From Candidatus Rokuibacteriota bacterium (lineage in GTDB: Bacteria; Methylomirabilota; Methylomirabilia; Rokubacteriales; CSP1-6): a DNA stretch of 61,094 nt. The position numbers and the translations under genes are program-made. The notes under the pieces were generated by a model. The model was not told where the DNA came from. It did no database searches and saw nothing but the letters and a program-made list of their open reading frames with translations. The stretch is taken from NCBI GenBank assembly GCA_003220535.1, contig QHSU01000086.1:1-61094 (forward strand), given 5' to 3'. Below, in pieces: positions 51,533-61,094 of the stretch. How positions within the stretch are numbered: the first letter of the stretch is position 1; every line of letters begins with the position of its first letter.

Positions 51533-52824
51533 CGGAACCCGCCCTGTCCGTCGAGTTCGACGGATGGGCTCAGAGTCGTGACTCGCAGCCGCTCGCCCGG
51601 GCGAATCGCGTCTCGGTTGTCGAGATTGTTCCAGCGGACGACGTCGCTGATCGACACCCCATACCGCTTGGCGATCGAGCCCACGGTGTCCCGCGGGCGC
51701 ACAACGTGCACGTCGGCGTCGTCGGCCGCGCGACGGCCCGCGCCATTGGCGGAGACAGTCTTCTTCCGGGGCGCGAGCGCCGCCAGGATGCTCTCCCGCG
51801 TGCCCTCGGGGACGCGCACTTCCCAGGTCGTGCCGGGAGGAGTGACGCCTCGGACCAGGACGGGATTGAGCGTTCGCAGTGTCTGCAGGGGAATCTCGGC
51901 TCGCACAGACAGTTTCCGGAGATCCGTGGAAGGCGGGACCGTCACTCGTTCGACCTCGGTCGTCGTCGCCTCGGTCAGCTCGAAGCCGTACTGGCCGGGG
52001 TCGCGTCCGATCAGGGTCGCGGCCTGAATGGCCGGAACGAAGTCCTTGGTTTCCCGCCGCAGAAATCGGCTTCGCGTCAGGTCCCAGAAATCCCCAGAGC
52101 CGGTGGCGCGCATCGCCTTGTCTACCTTCACTGCGCCGGCGTTGTAGGCCGCCTGGGCGAGCTCCCACGAGCCGTACCGTACGTGCAGATCACGCAGATA
52201 CGCGGCCGCTGCCACGGTGGACTTCTCGGGATCGAGGCGTTCGTCCACCCAGCGGTCGACGCGCAGGCCGTAGAGACGCGCAGTCGGCGCCATGAACTGC
52301 CAGAGCCCCTTCGCACCCACCCGCGACACCGCCAGCGGATCGAACCCGCTCTCGATCATGGCCGTGAAAGCGAGATCCTCGGGAAGCCCCTTGGCTCTGA
52401 ATGCGCCGCGAATCATCTCCAGATACCGCCCGGATCGCCGCAGCCAGAGCCCGACGAGATCACGGCGACTGGAGGTGAAGCGGTCAACGAAGAATTTCAC
52501 GTGATGGTTCATCGCCACGGGATACGAGGCTTCCACGATCCGAACTCCCTGGAGACGGGAGGACTCGGCGAACGCGTATGCCCACGGGTCGAAATCCGCA
52601 GGTACCCAGACCGACGCGTCGTCCTGAGAGCTGGAGTCATCGCGCTTCGGTTCAGCCGACGGAGCCGGTCGCGCCGGGTCTTTGACAGTCGGCGGAACGG
52701 CAGAGAGCTCAAAAAAGTCGGACGGAGACGATTGCGGTTCGGCGCTAGCGGGCCAGGGGGCGCCCGGAGGCAAAATACAGGACAAAACAGCCGTCAACGC
52801 CAGGAAACTGGCTCGAATCGCCAT
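51529..52824 (-). CDS. mltD: MltD-like lytic transglycosylase with LysM
   Basis: A 431-aa exported murein lytic transglycosylase. A signal peptide (SFLALTAVLSCILPPGAPWPASA) is followed by the SLT domain (~residues 110-260), whose catalytic Glu lies in AMIESGFDPLAVSRVGAKG, with the family GLWQFMAPTA and AAYNAG motifs. A linker with a partial LysM-like segment leads to a C-terminal LysM (HVVRPRDTVGSIAKRYGVSISDVVRWN, ~375-420) for peptidoglycan binding. It cleaves glycan strands to 1,6-anhydro products. It is coupled to the MoaD-like gene by a GTGA overlap without an evident functional link. Confidence 0.92.
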   Translation of the reverse strand: MAIRASFLALTAVLSCILPPGAPWPASAEPQSSPSDFFELSAVPPTVKDPARPAPSAEPKRDDSSSQDDASVWVPADFDPWAYAFAESSRLQGVRIVEASYPVAMNHHVKFFVDRFTSSRRDLVGLWLRRSGRYLEMIRGAFRAKGLPEDLAFTAMIESGFDPLAVSRVGAKGLWQFMAPTARLYGLRVDRWVDERLDPEKSTVAAAAYLRDLHVRYGSWELAQAAYNAGAVKVDKAMRATGSGDFWDLTRSRFLRRETKDFVPAIQAATLIGRDPGQYGFELTEATTTEVERVTVPPSTDLRKLSVRAEIPLQTLRTLNPVLVRGVTPPGTTWEVRVPEGTRESILAALAPRKKTVSANGAGRRAADDADVHVVRPRDTVGSIAKRYGVSISDVVRWNNLDNRDAIRPGERLRVTTLSPSVELDGQGGFR

Positions 52825-53026
52825 AGTTGGAGGAAACGTAACTAATTTGTATCATGTGTGTTGCCCGTCGGTCAACGGGGGATGGTGGAGCGCGTGCACG
52901 AGCTTGAAAACTTGAATATCGGCCAAATTTCCTACACACTTAGCGGCAGAATAAATGCCTCGCAGAAGTCGTCCTAAGGGCAGTAGGAAGCTTCCAACCC
53001 TAACCTGTAGCGGAGGAGTGACCAAC

Positions 53027-53482
53027 GTGAAGAGATCTGTGGCGCTACTGATTGCACTGGTATTCGGAATCGGAGCCGTCGGAATTGCCGTTGCGCAGAC
53101 GCCGACCCCCGCTCCCGCGCCCGCCCCCGCGCCGGCCACGACCCCGGCGCCGACACAAAAGCCCGCGGACGCGAAGCCAAAGCCCGCCGAGATGAAGATG
53201 AAGGCCAAGAACGCCCAGGGCACCGTGAAGTCGGCGTCGCCCGACAGTGTCGTGGTGGCCGGCAAGGAAAAGGCCAAGGACACCGAGTGGACGTTCGCCG
53301 TCGATTCGAAGACCGCCATCAGGAAGTCCGGAAAGGCGATCACCGCCGCCGATCTGAAGCCTGGTGATCAGGTCCAGGTCCGCTACATGGACCACGAGGG
53401 CAAGGCGACCGCCGTCGCGATTCAGGTCAAGCCGGGGGCCAATGCGGCCAAGTCCACCGCACCGCCAGCCGAGAAGAAGTGA
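53027..53482 (+). CDS. Secreted proline/alanine-rich protein
   Basis: The GTG at 53027 follows CGGAGGAG by eight bases and opens the signal peptide KRSVALLIALVFGIGAVGIAVAQ, giving 151 aa. After a TPAPAPAPAPA linker and a Lys-rich patch, residues ~65-135 (AQGTVKSASPDSVVVAG...LKPGDQVQVRYM) look like a small beta-barrel or OB-like domain of the DUF5666 type. Function unknown. The 200-base upstream region is relatively AT-rich, with TTGAAT at 52912 as a possible -35. It ends at a strong hairpin. Confidence 0.75.
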   Translation: MKRSVALLIALVFGIGAVGIAVAQTPTPAPAPAPAPATTPAPTQKPADAKPKPAEMKMKAKNAQGTVKSASPDSVVVAGKEKAKDTEWTFAVDSKTAIRKSGKAITAADLKPGDQVQVRYMDHEGKATAVAIQVKPGANAAKSTAPPAEKK

Positions 53483-53501
53483 AGGAGTAGGTCGGCTTCG
53501 G

Positions 53502-53531
53502 CCGGACGCCGGCCTAGCGGCCGGCGTCCGG
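53502..53531. terminator. Perfect 13-bp hairpin between convergent genes
   Basis: CCGGACGCCGGCC and its exact complement flank the loop TAGC. It covers the stop codon of the minus-strand gene at 53514 and lies 20 bases after the plus-strand stop. It has no T-tract, like the hairpin at 14577-14606. Confidence 0.55.
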
Positions 53532-54158
53532 TGCGCGCTCTTCGACGACCCCCGCGAACCAGGCGCTCCGCTCCGTCAATTCCACGTTTTGCGAGCCCCC
53601 GCCGGTGATCGTGACCTCGCGCAGCCATACCGTGACCCGCTGATAGCCCGTCAAATGCGTCCCGGGCACGTAGACCCCTCGCTGCTTCGAGGCGTGCCCG
53701 GCCGAGTGCTTGTCGATCTTGACCGAGTAGGTCGCGAGGAGCAACCAATCTCCTGCAGGTAGGCCGCCCACCGAGAAACGTCCCTCGGAGTCGACCACGG
53801 TGGCCATGACCAAGTCGGCCGCCCCGGACTCCCACAATTCTTTCTCGTACGCCCGCCGGAGCGTCAGGATCGCTGGCGCCGCCGCGCGGAAGTCGTTTGC
53901 CGAGGTGCGAGCCGTCCGCTTGATGTCCTCGAGTTTCCGAAGCACTTCGGACGACCGGGGAAGGAGTGTCACTGCGGTTCCGGCGAGCGGCCGGTCGGCG
54001 ACGTCCGGCCGGCGACGCTCCTCGTAGACGCGCCCTGTCACGCTCCCCACCGCTCCCGCGGCAGCCGCGGCTCGATAAGGCTCGGTGAGGGCATCGACGG
54101 CCTCGACCGACGCGACGCCCGCGACGAGGAGCCCAAGGGCCAGCACCCGGCCGATCAC
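53514..54158 (-). CDS. Secreted protein with carboxypeptidase-regulatory-like domain
   Basis: A GTG start overlaps the acyltransferase stop (GTGA), giving 214 aa. The N-terminal RVLALGLLVAGVASVEAVDA is a signal peptide or anchor. The mature part is a transthyretin-like beta-sandwich seen in carboxypeptidase regulatory domains (GSVTGRVYEE..., EGRFSVGGLPAGDWLLLATYS), with a helical insert around residues 75-120. Such domains usually mediate binding. Function unknown. It is the last gene of the hppA-VTT-acyltransferase run. Confidence 0.75.
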   Translation of the reverse strand: MIGRVLALGLLVAGVASVEAVDALTEPYRAAAAAGAVGSVTGRVYEERRRPDVADRPLAGTAVTLLPRSSEVLRKLEDIKRTARTSANDFRAAAPAILTLRRAYEKELWESGAADLVMATVVDSEGRFSVGGLPAGDWLLLATYSVKIDKHSAGHASKQRGVYVPGTHLTGYQRVTVWLREVTITGGGSQNVELTERSAWFAGVVEERAPDAGR

Positions 54159-55033
54159 GGTCCGGCCCCGGTCGGCGACGCCGGTTGAGTGCGCCAGCGA
54201 TCGTGAACCCACAACCACTGTTCCGGGGCGACGCCGATCGCCGCCTCGATCGTCGCTGCGCAGCGCTGGGTGAGCGCGGCGACGTCCCGCTCGCTGTCGC
54301 TCGAAGTGCTCGTCGACAGCGGCGGGTGGATCACGAAGCGGTGCCGCCCGACGCTTTCGCGATAGATGAACATCGGAAGCACCGGGGTCCGCGTTCGCAC
54401 GGCCAGCGCGGCCAGGCTCCTGGACGTCGAGGCCGGCCACCCGAAGAACGAGACGAACACGCCCTCACGCCGAGAGGCATTCTGATCCAGGAGCAGAGCG
54501 ACCAGCCGGCCTCGCTTGAGGGCGCTCAACACGGGCCTGAGCGCTCCGCGCTTGTCGATGAGCTCGATGCCAGACCGCCGCCGCAGCCGGTCCGCCACCG
54601 CGTCGAGCCACGGTGAGTCGAGCGGTCGCACGACGACGGCCGTCGGGACGCCGACCAGCCGGTGGGCGAAGGCGAGGAGCTCCCAATTCCCGAGATGGGC
54701 CGTGAGCACGAGAGCTCGGCCGTACCTCTCCATCGCATGCTTCAGATTATCCAGGCCGTCGAGGGTGATCCCCTCGAGCGTCCGCTGCGGGGGCTCGGTC
54801 AGCGCCGTGCACAACTCGATGAACATCAGCCCGAGGTGCTGGAACGACGCCCGGCAGACTCGCCGGCGATCCGTCGCGGCGACGTTCGGGTACGCCCGCG
54901 CGATGTTCGCGAGCGCTACGCGGCGGCGGCCGGCGAGCGTGACGAAGGCGAGATCTCCCATCCGGCGGCCCAGCCACGCCGCCGGCCGCCGGGGCAGCGA
55001 CGCGACCGCGGTCGCGAGGGCGGAGCAGATCAG
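54155..55033 (-). CDS. LpxL/HtrB-like lysophospholipid acyltransferase
   Basis: A member of the lauroyl/myristoyl acyltransferase family that finishes lipid A. The acyltransferase motif is HLGNWE (HxxxxE), with ALLLDQNASRREGVFVSFFG further on. A start at ATG 54961 (268 aa) would drop the family's N-terminal ALATAVASLPRRPAAWLGRRMGDLAF, which reads on upstream in frame. The only plausible start there is CTG 55033, which overlaps the VTT stop as CTGA and gives 292 aa, the usual length. I prefer it because 4-base overlaps are the rule here. The presence of this gene suggests an outer membrane with LPS. Confidence 0.85.
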   Translation of the reverse strand: MICSALATAVASLPRRPAAWLGRRMGDLAFVTLAGRRRVALANIARAYPNVAATDRRRVCRASFQHLGLMFIELCTALTEPPQRTLEGITLDGLDNLKHAMERYGRALVLTAHLGNWELLAFAHRLVGVPTAVVVRPLDSPWLDAVADRLRRRSGIELIDKRGALRPVLSALKRGRLVALLLDQNASRREGVFVSFFGWPASTSRSLAALAVRTRTPVLPMFIYRESVGRHRFVIHPPLSTSTSSDSERDVAALTQRCAATIEAAIGVAPEQWLWVHDRWRTQPASPTGAGP

Positions 55034-55656
55034 GCTGACCGCCGCCGACGCTCCCGGACGATCTCGACGACGATGGGAATGACCGACAAGACGATCACGA
55101 CGACGACGACGACGTGGACGTAGTCAGCGATGTTCGGGATCGCCCGACCGAGGAGGTAGCCGGCCCACGTCATGCTGGTCACCCATCCCACGCCGCCGGC
55201 CACATTGTAGAGAAGGAACTGGCGATATTCCATCTGGCCGACGCCGGCGACGACCGGCGCGAACGTCCTGATGATCGGGACGAAGCGGGCGATGACGATC
55301 GTCTTCGCCCCGTGACGGGCGTAGAACGCACGCGTCCGCTCGATGTGGCGGGGGTTGAACAGGAGCGACTTCGGCCGCGTGAAGAGCCGAGGGCCGATGC
55401 TGGCGCCGATCGCGTAGCCGACACTGTCGCCCGAGACCGCGGCGACGATGAGGAGCCCGTTGAGCCACCAGATGTTGAGCCCGCCCGCCGCCGCGACGAG
55501 CCCCGCCGTGATCAGGAGCGAGTCGCCGGGAAGGAAGAAGCCGACGAGGAGGCCGGTCTCGGTGAAGACGATGCCGACCAGCGCGACGTAGCCGCCCCAG
55601 CGGACCAGATCGTCGAGCGAATACGCTCCGCTGAGGAGGCCGGAGAGGAACTCCAC
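55030..55656 (-). CDS. DedA/VTT-domain membrane protein
   Basis: A 208-aa protein from GTG 55656, six bases after the hppA stop. The SNARE-associated/VTT hallmarks are GLLVGFFLPGDSLLITAG and the FVPIIRTFAPVVAGVGQM motif; DedA proteins need the conserved acidic and Arg residues in these blocks. They are membrane flippases or transporters thought to recycle polyprenyl-phosphate or phospholipids. Five to six hydrophobic segments are visible, the last very Val-rich. It neighbours hppA and an LPS acyltransferase, suggesting an envelope role. Confidence 0.9.
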   Translation of the reverse strand: MEFLSGLLSGAYSLDDLVRWGGYVALVGIVFTETGLLVGFFLPGDSLLITAGLVAAAGGLNIWWLNGLLIVAAVSGDSVGYAIGASIGPRLFTRPKSLLFNPRHIERTRAFYARHGAKTIVIARFVPIIRTFAPVVAGVGQMEYRQFLLYNVAGGVGWVTSMTWAGYLLGRAIPNIADYVHVVVVVVIVLSVIPIVVEIVRERRRRSA

Positions 55657-55661
55657 CTGCG

Positions 55662-58190
<2,529 letters not shown>

Positions 58191-58224
58191 GCGGTGGGCT
58201 CCTTCGGGTGGAGAGATCATCGCA

Positions 58225-58254
58225 ACTGTACGCGACGCCGTCGATAAGTGTCAA
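58225..58254 (-). promoter_or_regulatory. Promoter for hppA
   Basis: On the minus strand TTGACA and TACAGT are 18 bases apart. The start would fall near 58218, leaving a 28-base leader with an AAGGAG site: a conventional leadered promoter. Confidence 0.65.
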
Positions 58255-58290
58255 CGAAAACCGTCCCCGCGGGGCCGCCAAGTGCCCGAG

Positions 58291-58319
58291 TTGACACGCT
58301 TTGCGGGCGCTCGTACGAT
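58291..58319 (+). promoter_or_regulatory. Promoter for the YacG-like/rhomboid pair
   Basis: TTGACA and TACGAT are exactly 17 bases apart on the plus strand, back to back with the hppA promoter. Transcription would start near 58326, about 29 bases before the ATG at 58355. Confidence 0.65.
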
Positions 58320-58354
58320 TCAAGCTGGGATGGACGACGAGTCCGCCGACCGCG

Positions 58355-58549
58355 ATGTCCACTGCGGATAGTGCCGAGCTCGAGCCAAACCAGCGCACGA
58401 TGACCTGCCCGACCTGCGTGACTTCCGCGCCCTGGCTGAGAAACCCACACCGGCCCTTCTGCTCCCTCGCCGGCCGCCTCCTCGACCTCGGCGTGTGGTT
58501 CGACCAGGGCTGCCGCGTCCCCTTCGACGAGCGCGGTGATGTTCCGTAA
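58355..58549 (+). CDS. yacG: YacG-like zinc protein, one zinc ligand missing
   Basis: A 64-aa protein of YacG length, with the family core MTCPTC, HRPFCSLAGRLLDLGVWF. YacG inhibits DNA gyrase and binds one zinc with four Cys arranged CxxC...CxxxC. Here the last Cys (usually FCSxxC) is Gly (FCSLAG), so only three ligands remain. The gene overlaps the rhomboid gene by 11 bases and shares its promoter. No good RBS is seen. It may be a functional variant or an eroding gene. Confidence 0.75.
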   Translation: MSTADSAELEPNQRTMTCPTCVTSAPWLRNPHRPFCSLAGRLLDLGVWFDQGCRVPFDERGDVP

Positions 58550-59366
58550 GACGTCCGGGTCGATTCTCTGCCCTTCCTGCGGGAGGCTGACGAACGCAGA
58601 CGCGCCCGTCTGTCTCGTCTGCGGCCGGCGCAACCCGGGCATGTGGGGGTTCGCCGGCCCGTTGCGAGCGGTCTTCCGCTCATGGAACTTCACGAACGCC
58701 GTGACGGTCGCGTGCGTCGTGCTCTACGTCGCGACCCTCGTGTTCGACCCCGCGGCGGCCCTCCGTCCGCGCGGCATCTTCGACGTGTTCTCGCCGAGCG
58801 ACCGCGCGCTGTGGGCTTTCGGTGCGGCGGGCGCCATCCCGTGGAGGGCTGGCCACTGGTGGACGGTTCTGACCGCGATCTACCTGCACGGAAGCCTGCT
58901 GCACATCCTTTTCAACGTGTTGTGGATTCGACAGCTCGGGCCAGCGGTGAAGGAGATCTACGGCCCGGCCCGCCTGGTCGTCATTTTCACCGTGTCGGGC
59001 GTCGCCGGCTTCGTCGTGTCGAACATGGTGAACGTGTTGTTCACCGTCGGCGCCTCGGGCTCCATCTTCGGGCTCCTCGGCGCGATCATCGCGTACGGCC
59101 GGAAGCGCGGCGGCGCCTTCGGCCGACTGGTGCTGCAGCAGTATGGGCAGTGGGCGCTGGTCCTCTTCATCTCGGGGTTTTTCCTGGCGGGCGTGAACAA
59201 CCTGGCCCACGCCGGGGGCTTCGTCGGAGGTTTCGCCACGGGGCTCGTCCTGTCACTGGCGGAACGGCGCGCCGAGACGACCTTCGACTGGCTGCTCGCG
59301 ACCGCGGCGATCGTCCTCACCGTCGTCGGCTTCGCGCTGGCCCTCCTGGCTGCGTTCACGGGTTGA
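58539..59366 (+). CDS. Rhomboid intramembrane serine protease
   Basis: A 275-aa membrane protease; a GTG one codon upstream is an alternative start. An N-terminal zinc ribbon (CPSC...CLVC) precedes about six membrane segments. The catalytic Ser is in GASGSIFG and the His in NNLAHAGGFVGG, with the HGSLLHILFN motif in the second segment. Rhomboids cut single-pass membrane proteins within the bilayer; substrates here are unknown. The zinc ribbon is an accessory domain found in some bacterial rhomboids. It is cotranscribed with the YacG-like gene. Confidence 0.93.
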   Translation: MFRKTSGSILCPSCGRLTNADAPVCLVCGRRNPGMWGFAGPLRAVFRSWNFTNAVTVACVVLYVATLVFDPAAALRPRGIFDVFSPSDRALWAFGAAGAIPWRAGHWWTVLTAIYLHGSLLHILFNVLWIRQLGPAVKEIYGPARLVVIFTVSGVAGFVVSNMVNVLFTVGASGSIFGLLGAIIAYGRKRGGAFGRLVLQQYGQWALVLFISGFFLAGVNNLAHAGGFVGGFATGLVLSLAERRAETTFDWLLATAAIVLTVVGFALALLAAFTG

Positions 59367-59405
59367 CCGACCGACGACGAGCCCGAAGGGCTGGAACCCG
59401 CGGGG

Positions 59406-60476
59406 CTACCGTGTCGGGGGCCCGAGGATCACGGAGGTGGGCGCGGTTGGGGCACGTTTGATGGGTGTCAGGAGAAAGGCCCGCGTCCGGCGATCGTGGA
59501 GTCCGGTGCCAGAGATCTGACCCGCATCGTTGATGGCCGTCGCCGTCGTCAGCATCCAGCCGGCGCCGGTTGGGACGCGCGTATTGAGGTCGCTCATCGA
59601 GCCGTTCCTCCAGACGACGGCGCGCGATGCGCCGTCCGCCGCCATCGACTGGCCGACGACGTGACCCGAAGCGTTGATTCCACTGGCCCTGCTCGCCGCG
59701 TCTCCGGGCAGGGTCCCGAGATCCACCATGGCGCCGCCCTGCCAGATGAAGGCGCGCGACGTCCCGTTTGCCGCCGTCGACTCGCCGATGATCTGGTCGG
59801 AGACGTTGATGGCGCGCGCTCGGCTCGAGCTGTCACCGGGCAACGTCCCGAGGTCCAGGGTCTGCCCGTTCTGCCAGAAGAACGCGCGGCCGTCCCGCTC
59901 ACCGACGATCTGACCTCTGTCGTTGATTCCGTAGGAGCTGCTCCTCGAAGAGTTGGACGGGCTCAGGCCGACATCGGTCACCACGTCGCCTTCCCAGCGA
60001 TACGCCTGCACGACGCCGCTCACGGTTGCCGCGGCGCCGGCGACCCCGGTGGCGCCGTTGATGCCATAGGCGGCGGTGGTCAAGTGGCGCTCGTCGAAGC
60101 CGCTAAGCGGTCGCATGGACCCGTTCTCCCAGAGGAACGAGCTCATGCGCTCTGCGAACTGTGGTCCGTCGGCGTTGATTCCTCCGTAACCGATCACCTG
60201 TCCCCGATCGTTGATCGCGGTGGCATAGCTGTACGTCCCGCCCACCAGGGTCCCGAGATCGGCCATCGCGCCGGCGCGATACATGAAGGCACGCGTCTGC
60301 CCGACGCCATTCTTGGACCAGCCGACGACCTCGCCGCGGCTGTTGATCGCCGCAGCCTCGCTGGAGTCGCCGCCGAGCGTGCCGAGGTCGATCACAGTGT
60401 AGGTTTGGGCGACCGCCGGCAGGACCGGGGCGAGCACGAGCCCCACCAACGCGACGAGGGGCTTAACGAAGCGCAT
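59406..60476 (-). CDS. Secreted HAF-repeat protein
   Basis: From the ATG at 60476 the product is 356 aa with signal peptide RFVKPLVALVGLVLAPVLPAVAQ. The rest is six or seven ~45-residue repeats of the form DLGTLGGDSSEAAAINSRG-VVG ... AFMYRAGAMADLGTL, the HAF extracellular repeat. Copies read DLGTLVGG, DLGTLPGDSS and DLGTLPGDAA, and the last (DLNTRVPTG) is degenerate. HAF proteins are exported and of unknown function, presumably beta-propellers. A longer open frame upstream lacks a signal peptide. The gene ends ~30 bases from the convergent rhomboid stop. Confidence 0.88.
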   Translation of the reverse strand: MRFVKPLVALVGLVLAPVLPAVAQTYTVIDLGTLGGDSSEAAAINSRGEVVGWSKNGVGQTRAFMYRAGAMADLGTLVGGTYSYATAINDRGQVIGYGGINADGPQFAERMSSFLWENGSMRPLSGFDERHLTTAAYGINGATGVAGAAATVSGVVQAYRWEGDVVTDVGLSPSNSSRSSSYGINDRGQIVGERDGRAFFWQNGQTLDLGTLPGDSSSRARAINVSDQIIGESTAANGTSRAFIWQGGAMVDLGTLPGDAASRASGINASGHVVGQSMAADGASRAVVWRNGSMSDLNTRVPTGAGWMLTTATAINDAGQISGTGLHDRRTRAFLLTPIKRAPTAPTSVILGPPTR

Positions 60477-60566
60477 GCGCCGCCGTACCCGCACGATAGC
60501 GTCGGCGAGCGGAAGGAGAATCGGGAAGATCCCGGAGAAAGAGCGCGGCCGATCCCGCAAAAAGCA

Positions 60567-60593
60567 CGAAGGGGGCCATGGTGGCCCCCTTCG
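60567..60593 (-). terminator. rRNA operon terminator
   Basis: A perfect 12-bp stem (CGAAGGGGGCCA and complement) with a 3-base loop is followed on the minus strand by TGCTTTTTGC. It lies just after the 5S gene. Confidence 0.85.
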
Positions 60594-60601
60594 ATGATTT
60601 A

Positions 60602-60719
<118 letters not shown>

Positions 60720-60824
60720 ATCGAACTCTCGCGGCGACGATTTGCCGCCGCGCCGAGCACGGAGACTCTCGAGCGTAGCCAGACGCTGCACTCGCACATT
60801 TCAGGAACGACAGAGAAAAACCGT

Positions 60825-61094
<270 letters not shown>

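Noticed and set aside
58330..58371. 13-codon ORF (MDDESADRDVHCG) just after the plus-strand promoter
   Set aside because: It overlaps the YacG-like start in another frame and has no RBS or recognisable product. It could be a leader peptide, but nothing supports that.
60720..60824. tRNA in the 23S-5S spacer
   Set aside because: The ~105-base spacer shows no cloverleaf blocks (no GGTTCRANNCC or CCA-type end).

Overview
This window is GC-rich bacterial chromosome, densely packed and mostly encoded on the minus strand. A partial tRNA lies at the left end and an rRNA operon end (23S 3' end, 5S, terminator) at the right end. The gene set fits a Gram-negative-type cell: LpxL-like acyltransferase, TatA, FtsEX-EnvC, a lipoprotein, MltD and secreted proteins. 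Luciferase-like flavin oxidoreductases, a Zn-ribbon/PCP_red protein, a half-SWIB protein, a membrane pyrophosphatase and a full selenocysteine decoding set also occur. Candidatus Rokubacteria/Methylomirabilota (NC10-like) is my best guess. It is an inference only; the 23S/5S sequence would settle it.

Layout. 1-2.5 kb (+): Zn-ribbon/PCP_red protein, HU, D,D-carboxypeptidase, haloacid dehalogenase. 2.5-6.8 kb (-): a small SWIB-like protein and a four-gene operon of two LLM flavin oxidoreductases, an alpha/beta hydrolase and an SDR. 6.9-8.8 kb (+): TPP riboswitch and thiC. 8.8-14.6 kb: an accessory-looking patch with a broken partial copy of thiC, decayed minus-strand remnants and four secreted proteins of unusual composition. 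14.6-20.5 kb: a DUF418 membrane protein, a 1202-aa cyclase/ATPase/TPR protein and a small paralogous cyclase that has lost two catalytic residues. 20.5-24 kb (-): tsaD with an NtrB/NtrC-like pair. 24-28 kb (-): ftsE-ftsX-envC-ctp. 28-33.5 kb (-): pcrA-gatC-gatA-gatB. 33.6-36.8 kb (-): glmU-glmS. 37-41.3 kb (-): ileS-lspA-rluD. 41.4-45.4 kb (-): two membrane glycosyltransferases, an aspartic-protease-like protein and tatA. 45.5-50.2 kb (-): tRNA-Sec, DUF3105 protein, lipoprotein, a 94-aa protein, selA and selB. 50.3-60.5 kb: YihY, a MoaD-like protein with a C-terminal tail, MltD, secreted proteins, an LpxL-like acyltransferase, DedA/VTT, membrane pyrophosphatase, a YacG-like protein, rhomboid and an HAF-repeat protein.

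Two expression habits recur. Neighbouring genes very often overlap by 4 bases (ATGA, GTGA, once probably CTGA), which implies translational coupling and fixes many starts. Many first genes have a TANNAT-type -10 box only 6-13 bases before the start codon, with no Shine-Dalgarno site, suggesting leaderless or near-leaderless mRNAs.

I see no CRISPR array, phage or intact insertion sequence. No single novel multi-gene system stands out. The best leads are the degenerate cyclase pair, the selC-to-selAB interval with its unknown genes, the tailed MoaD, the YacG missing one zinc ligand, the thiC relic at the edge of the secreted-protein patch, and the leaderless-promoter pattern.
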